This document shows positions 59,522 to 64,000 of a stretch of 64,000 nucleotides of DNA, piece after piece (the first letter of the stretch is position 1; each line of letters begins with the position of its first letter). The position numbers and the translations under genes were made by a program. The DNA lies in assembly GCA_030432235.1 (NCBI GenBank), contig JAUIHT010000004.1:186001-250000 (forward strand), given 5' to 3'. The stretch is from Verrucomicrobiia bacterium. GTDB lineage: Bacteria; Verrucomicrobiota; Verrucomicrobiia; Opitutales; Cerasicoccaceae. The notes beneath the pieces were generated by a model. The model ran no database searches and was not told where the DNA came from. It saw only the letters and a program-made list of their open reading frames with translations.

Positions 59522-60703
59522 ATGAAAGCGATAATATTTGGAGCAGGGAAGATAGCGCGCAGCTTCATTGCTCATCTACTGCACAATAACGACATTGAGA
59601 TTGTTCTCGTTGACGCTAACCCCGACCTCGTCGCCTCGCTCAATGTGCGCGGCAAATACCATGTGGAAGTTATGGGGAATTCGTCACGCAGTGCCGAGAT
59701 ACAGAATTACACAGCCTACACACTCGAGCAGCACGAGAAGATAGCCACGGCTTGGTCAGAGTCACAAATCACGTTTACCAGTGTCGGTGGCAAAAACCTC
59801 GAAGCGCTTGGGCAACACCTGGCCCAGATCATAGAAATTCGGATGAAGAGCAAAGACAGTGACGGCGTGAACAACGTTATCACCTGTGAAAACTGGAAGG
59901 AGCCGGCCACTTTACTCAGGAATGCTATAGCAAACAGGCTCCCGCAGTCTCATATGAGGCGGTTTCAGGCTGCGTATAGCTTTAGTGAGGCAGTGGTTAT
60001 GCGCTCAGCGATTGAGCCGACACCCGAGCAACTGAAGCACGACCCTCTTTGGGTAAATGCCCAAGACTACTGGGAATTGCCCGTTGATAAAAGTCGCATT
60101 CGCGGAGAGCCCACCCCCATAGAAGGGATTCGTTACATCGAGGGATTTTTCGGATACCTCGAACGCAAATTTTACACCTATAATGCCGCAAATGGCACGG
60201 TGTCTTTTCTGGGACACGCGCGAGGGCATCGGTATCTATATGATGCCGCAACCGATCCATGGATTATAAAGATACTCCAAGGCGTGTATGAAGAAACGGG
60301 CAAAGCGCTTTCATTAAAACACAACATCCTCTATTCTGCCCAAGAAGAATTCGCCAAGTCGTCGCTGAAGAAGCTGCAGGATTGCCACATCATCGACTAC
60401 GTGGAGCGCAATGCCCGCGATCCGATACGTAAGCTTGGTCCGAACGATCGATTAGTGGGTTCCGCCCGACTGGCTGAAAGCTTTGGTATAAAGCCAGAGA
60501 ACTTGGCCGTCTCAATCGCAGCTGCGCTGCACTATTTCGAGCCCGGTGATCCGAGCGCGGTGGAGCTCCGCCAGCTTCGGGAAAGTGAAGGTGTGGAAGG
60601 AGTGCTTACAAAGGTATGCAAAATTAGCCCAAACGAACCGCTAGGCATACTGGTGATGGAGGCGATCAAGTCATTACAGCAAGAAAGTATCTTACCCGCA
60701 TGA
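59522..60703 (+). CDS. mannitol-1-phosphate-5-dehydrogenase-like protein with altered active site
   Basis: About 393 residues from ATG 59522, where the Rossmann strand begins (MKAIIFGAGKIARSFIAHLL); the frame is open further upstream inside the kinase gene but that part is not homologous. The C-terminal domain matches MtlD: ERKFYTYNAANGTVSFLG, RNARDPIRKLGPNDRLVG. In MtlD the catalytic set is Lys, Asn five residues on, and His three further (K-x4-N-x2-H); here Lys and Asn are kept but His is Asn. The dinucleotide loop is GAGKIAR instead of GAGNIGR. Its stop overlaps the ATG of the fusion gene (ATGA), and that gene carries a second, related domain. It probably oxidises or reduces a phosphorylated sugar other than mannitol 1-phosphate. 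Confidence 0.87.
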   Translation: MKAIIFGAGKIARSFIAHLLHNNDIEIVLVDANPDLVASLNVRGKYHVEVMGNSSRSAEIQNYTAYTLEQHEKIATAWSESQITFTSVGGKNLEALGQHLAQIIEIRMKSKDSDGVNNVITCENWKEPATLLRNAIANRLPQSHMRRFQAAYSFSEAVVMRSAIEPTPEQLKHDPLWVNAQDYWELPVDKSRIRGEPTPIEGIRYIEGFFGYLERKFYTYNAANGTVSFLGHARGHRYLYDAATDPWIIKILQGVYEETGKALSLKHNILYSAQEEFAKSSLKKLQDCHIIDYVERNARDPIRKLGPNDRLVGSARLAESFGIKPENLAVSIAAALHYFEPGDPSAVELRQLRESEGVEGVLTKVCKISPNEPLGILVMEAIKSLQQESILPA

Positions 60704-62709
60704 CAACTTTGCCAACGACACTCAGACCGCTGCCATTTCCTCTTGAATCAAAGGGAATTGCCATCCGCTATATCGGACAAGTCGGTTTTGTACTGCAGCA
60801 CCGGGGCTTTACCATTGCCATAGACCCCTATCTCACTGACTCGGTTGATCGCCTAAAGGAATTCCCCAAAGACTTCTGGGTTCGCAATTACGATCCACCG
60901 GTCTGCTACGAGGAGTTGCACTATGTCGATCTGGTTTTATGCACCCACGATCACCTCGACCACCTCGATCCTGAAACGCTACTGGGGATAAGTACCGCCT
61001 CGCCGCAATGTCGCTTTTTGATGCCGAAGCAAAGTGCAGAAATCATGCGAGCGAACGGACTGGCTACCGAAAGAATTGACGTGATCAACGCCGGCCAAAA
61101 CCTGAGCTTCGGGGATATCACCATAGAACCAGTAGCCGCCGCCCATGAGTCCTACGAAACCGACGATGCCGGCTTTCACCGCTTCTTAAGCTATTTGCTG
61201 ACCTGGAAAGGCATGACCATCTATCACGCGGGGGACACGCTTCGCACCCCTGAACTTGAGGATATCTTTTCTCATAGATCTATAGATGTTGCATTTCTTC
61301 CCATCAACGGTCGAAGCGAATCGCGTAGAAAGCTTGGCATCGTCGGCAACCTGACACCTGAAGAAGCTGTCAATCTGGCCGCCAGCACCAATATCGGCTT
61401 AGTCATTCCAACTCACTACGATCTATATCCTAATAATGGCGCGAAGTTGGCTGATTTTGTTTCAGCCTGGGAACTGGTGCCACAGGAGAAACGTCCCGCG
61501 CTAAAAGCATTTCTTCCAGGTGAAGTAATAACTTACAGCAAACCCAACGCAGCTAAAGAATTGGCGGTTATCATAGGAGCCGGAAAAACCGGTCGCGGCT
61601 TTCTGGCTCGTCTACTCCAGAACTCCTCTTACGCAGTTGCGTTTATTGATAAATCAGAGCCTCTGGTTAAGCGTCTCAATGAAGATGGCCGGTACGTAAT
61701 TCATTATTTCGGCGGCGAGCATTCGCCCAATGGCATAGAGCATGTAATAGCCGCCCATAGCAACAGCCAGGAGGCGCATGATTGGCTTTGTCAGGCATCC
61801 TTAGTCATGACTGCGATTGGCGAAAGTAATATCCCAGAGCTTGGCAGCCTTCTCATCAAAGCCTTGGAATATCGCCGATCACACAAAACCCCAAAGATGC
61901 ATATGCTGGTGTGCGAAAATGGAGTCACACCCGCTGCGCCACTTGAACAATTACTCACCGGCTACGATGATGTTATTGAGCTTGGAGAAGCAGCCATCTT
62001 CTGCTCAACCATTGAGCTACCTGGCACACGCCTCGACATACAGTCAGAATACTATCATGAACTCCCATTCGATTCTCAAAAGCTGAATACGTTAAGGCAC
62101 TTCCCTGGCCTGCGGCCAGAGGCCGAATTCCCCATCTTACTCATTCGTAAAATCTATACCTACAATTGCCTTAGCGCATGTATCGCGTACCTGGGAGCGT
62201 ACAAGAACTATCAGTGGTATGCCGACGCAGCCAACGATCCCGAAATCAGTGAAATACTCGACCAAATCGCAGAGCCGCTGAACAAAGCGATTTCGAAAAC
62301 CTATAACGTCGATATTGATAAGCAACGGCTCTTCTCCCAAGCAGCCTTGAAAAAATTCAGGGATTACAACATTCGGGATAGCATCGCCCGTAATGCTCGC
62401 AATGCCATAGGAAAGCTCTCTCCCAATGACCGGTTGGCCGGTCCCGCAAGATTGATCAGTGAGCAAGGGGACTCCGTCACTTCCTTAGCCTTGGTAATCG
62501 CTTCGGTATTGCTGTATGCAGAGGAACACGAACCCTCAGCCAAGGCACTCTTGAATGACCCTGTGACGGAGCATACCATTGAGACTCTCACGGGCCACAA
62601 GCATGATAGCGAACTAGCCCGAGCCAGCGCTTCGTTCTATCATCGGCTTAAGAAAAGCCACCACCAGTCATTAAGCGATGTTCTCGCATTATCGAAATGC
62701 AGCCAATAA
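60700..62709 (+). CDS. fusion: UlaG-like MBL lactonase + mannitol-phosphate-dehydrogenase-like domain
   Basis: A 669-residue two-domain protein. Residues about 15-280 are a metallo-beta-lactamase fold of the UlaG (L-ascorbate-6-phosphate lactonase) type: CTHDHLDH (His83, His85, Asp87, His88), His149 in VAAAHESYET, Asp179 in IYHAGDT and His239 in VIPTHYDLYP. After a short link, residues 287-669 form a polyol-phosphate dehydrogenase: AVIIGAGKTGRGFLARLL, RKIYTYNCLSACIAYLG and RNARNAIGKLSPNDRLAG. The catalytic K-x4-N-x2-H reads K-N-Ser, so the His is lost here too. The domain is a paralogue of the gene just before it, with which it shares an ATGA overlap. Coupling of lactone hydrolysis and a redox step on one phosphorylated sugar is inferred. 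Confidence 0.88.
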   Translation: MTTLPTTLRPLPFPLESKGIAIRYIGQVGFVLQHRGFTIAIDPYLTDSVDRLKEFPKDFWVRNYDPPVCYEELHYVDLVLCTHDHLDHLDPETLLGISTASPQCRFLMPKQSAEIMRANGLATERIDVINAGQNLSFGDITIEPVAAAHESYETDDAGFHRFLSYLLTWKGMTIYHAGDTLRTPELEDIFSHRSIDVAFLPINGRSESRRKLGIVGNLTPEEAVNLAASTNIGLVIPTHYDLYPNNGAKLADFVSAWELVPQEKRPALKAFLPGEVITYSKPNAAKELAVIIGAGKTGRGFLARLLQNSSYAVAFIDKSEPLVKRLNEDGRYVIHYFGGEHSPNGIEHVIAAHSNSQEAHDWLCQASLVMTAIGESNIPELGSLLIKALEYRRSHKTPKMHMLVCENGVTPAAPLEQLLTGYDDVIELGEAAIFCSTIELPGTRLDIQSEYYHELPFDSQKLNTLRHFPGLRPEAEFPILLIRKIYTYNCLSACIAYLGAYKNYQWYADAANDPEISEILDQIAEPLNKAISKTYNVDIDKQRLFSQAALKKFRDYNIRDSIARNARNAIGKLSPNDRLAGPARLISEQGDSVTSLALVIASVLLYAEEHEPSAKALLNDPVTEHTIETLTGHKHDSELARASASFYHRLKKSHHQSLSDVLALSKCSQ

Positions 62710-62758
62710 CCCGCTCTCTTTTTCATAATAAACAATCTGAATATTAAACGAATCAGTC

Positions 62759-64000
62759 ATGGCATCAAATGAACATACCCCTCAATCAAGCGAGGCTAGT
62801 ACTTCTTCTAACAGCGCATTAAGCCCCGAACCACTATCAACCCAAAACCCTATCGTAGAATATCGCTGTGGGGATTTCACGGTTACCTACATTCTGGATC
62901 CCGAGACCTCCGCGGTGGGGTTAAGGCTGCTGCCTACTTCGAAGGCAGGAAGCGTCGTGAAAGCCCGTAAGCATTTGTTGACACCCGAAATACTGGCACA
63001 GCCCGATCACCTTCAGCCTTTTCTGGCATCTCATGGTGAAACCTCTCTGATACAAATAAAACTCATGGAGGACAACACCTGCGGTGGCTTCTCTGCCGGA
63101 CGTACAATGCGTTTTAATGAAACGGTAAATGCGCTTCGCCTAGACTGCCAGGAGGTTCACATGCTACCAAAAGGCGGCTTTCGGATACAAACCAAGCTCC
63201 GCGGCTCTCGCAACTTTGTTTGTATGCATGTCCTCAGCTACCAATCAGGGGATGACGCCGTTACCGTATACACTGAGTTTACCAATACCGGGGAAGATAT
63301 TTTATCCCTGGAAATGCTCTCAAGCTTCGCCTTGGGGCACCTCTCTCCTTTCGACGGTGAAGAATCAAAAGAACGCCTCAATGTTCACCGCTTCCGCAGC
63401 AACTGGTCCGCCGAAGGCCGTCATGACGCAGTTCTGCTGGAAGACATGCACTTGGAGCGCTCCTGGAGTTGCGCTAGCGTGGTCAACGAGCGCTTCGGAC
63501 AAGTCGGCTCAATGCCCGTGAGGGGATTTTTTCCCTTTGTAGCCATTGAAGACACATCCGAAGGGGTCTTTTGGGGAGCTCAACTAGCCTGTGCATCTTC
63601 CTGGCAGATGGAAGTTTACCGGAAGGATGACAAGGTAAGCCTCTCTGGAGGTTTAGCCGACCGTGAGTTTGGGCATTGGATAAAGCGGGTTGTGCCCGGC
63701 GAAACCTTTGTTACGCCACATGCATGGCTATCTACTGCTGCCTCCGGCCTGGATTCTTTCTGTCAGAGACTCACGCGGATGCAGTCGCACGCACTTGATA
63801 ACCTACCCTCTATCGAGGAAAATCTGCCCATCTTATTTAACGAATACTGCTCCACCTGGAATAAGCCAAATCCAGAGCATATCCGTAAGACTGTAGAGTG
63901 TTTGAAGGGCCTGCCTATTCGTGTTTTTGTTATAGACGATGGTTGGACCGCTCGCCCTGATAACGCCTTCCAGTTTAATGGAGACTGGGAAATCGCCACA
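62759..64000 (+). CDS. GH36-family alpha-galactosidase-like protein, 3' part outside the window
   Basis: A plus-strand frame runs from ATG 62759 to the window edge, 414 codons without a stop. The Ser/Thr-rich first 35 residues are not a signal peptide, so it should be cytoplasmic. Residues about 40-330 form the N-terminal sandwich of GH36 enzymes (VYTEFTNTGEDILSLEMLSS, HRFRSNWSAEGR, FVAIEDTSEGVFWGAQL). The barrel starts with LPILFNEYCSTWNKPNPEHI and IRVFVIDDGWTARPDN, the conserved W-N and DDGW motifs of alpha-galactosidases. The catalytic Asp residues lie beyond the window. It follows the lactonase-dehydrogenase gene by 49 bp and is probably the fourth gene of that operon, pointing to an alpha-galactoside as the pathway's entry substrate (inference). 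Confidence 0.88.
   Translation, partial: MASNEHTPQSSEASTSSNSALSPEPLSTQNPIVEYRCGDFTVTYILDPETSAVGLRLLPTSKAGSVVKARKHLLTPEILAQPDHLQPFLASHGETSLIQIKLMEDNTCGGFSAGRTMRFNETVNALRLDCQEVHMLPKGGFRIQTKLRGSRNFVCMHVLSYQSGDDAVTVYTEFTNTGEDILSLEMLSSFALGHLSPFDGEESKERLNVHRFRSNWSAEGRHDAVLLEDMHLERSWSCASVVNERFGQVGSMPVRGFFPFVAIEDTSEGVFWGAQLACASSWQMEVYRKDDKVSLSGGLADREFGHWIKRVVPGETFVTPHAWLSTAASGLDSFCQRLTRMQSHALDNLPSIEENLPILFNEYCSTWNKPNPEHIRKTVECLKGLPIRVFVIDDGWTARPDNAFQFNGDWEIAT

Overview
The window looks like a carbohydrate-utilisation region of a Verrucomicrobiota chromosome, most likely a marine Opitutales/Puniceicoccaceae-type bacterium. This is inferred from four intact PEP-CTERM proteins (tails of the type VPEP/IPES, hydrophobic segment, RR/KRK end), two prepilin-type proteins (one with an H-X9-DG motif), a Verru_Chthon cassette protein A homologue, DUF4838 proteins, and many LacI and AraC regulators beside glycoside hydrolases and Gfo/Idh/MocA oxidoreductases. 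No rRNA, tRNA, CRISPR array, transposase, transporter or sulfatase gene was recognised.

Layout. 1-4.4 kb: a truncated GH30-like hydrolase, a pseudopilin, a LacI regulator and an alpha/beta-hydrolase. 4.4-15.2 kb (minus strand): a GHL6-like hydrolase, a 1655-residue DUF4838 protein, a small PEP-CTERM protein and a second DUF4838 protein; a divergent DNRLRE/CBM96-like domain is shared between the large protein and the small one. 15.4-22.1 kb: a PEP-CTERM protein, a GC-rich FAD oxidoreductase with Golvesin-like and Calx-beta domains, an AraC regulator, an esterase and a secreted protein. 22.1-25.3 kb: Verru_Chthon A. 25.5-30.4 kb: a four-gene set (two tandem GH-A hydrolases, a GDSL lipoprotein, a DapA-type lyase). 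30.9-36.3 kb: BNR/sialidase-like protein, AraC, PEP-CTERM protein and heparinase II/III-like protein. 36.3-44.1 kb: a tightly packed eight-gene minus-strand operon (three Gfo/Idh/MocA proteins, SDR, two MDR dehydrogenases, MBL lactonase-like protein, GH130). 44.2-50.4 kb: a decayed AraC copy, LacI, pseudopilin, PEP-CTERM protein and a GH110-like beta-helix protein. 50.4-56.9 kb: a frameshifted alpha/alpha-barrel gene, AraC, Gfo/Idh/MocA, TIM-barrel epimerase and LacI. 57.2-64 kb: SDR, divergent from FGGY kinase, a mannitol-phosphate-dehydrogenase-like protein, a UlaG-like lactonase fused to a second such dehydrogenase, and a truncated GH36 alpha-galactosidase.

How the parts may work together (inference): secreted enzymes attack a galactose-rich or otherwise modified polysaccharide outside the cytoplasm, while cytoplasmic hydrolases, phosphorylase-like GH130, lyase, redox enzymes, kinase and lactonase process the released sugars, each segment under its own LacI or AraC regulator. 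The most unusual items are the lactonase-dehydrogenase fusion operon at 58.0-62.7 kb, the eight-gene redox operon, and a palindrome of form TTACNCGTAA at four promoter-type positions in the first 15.2 kb.
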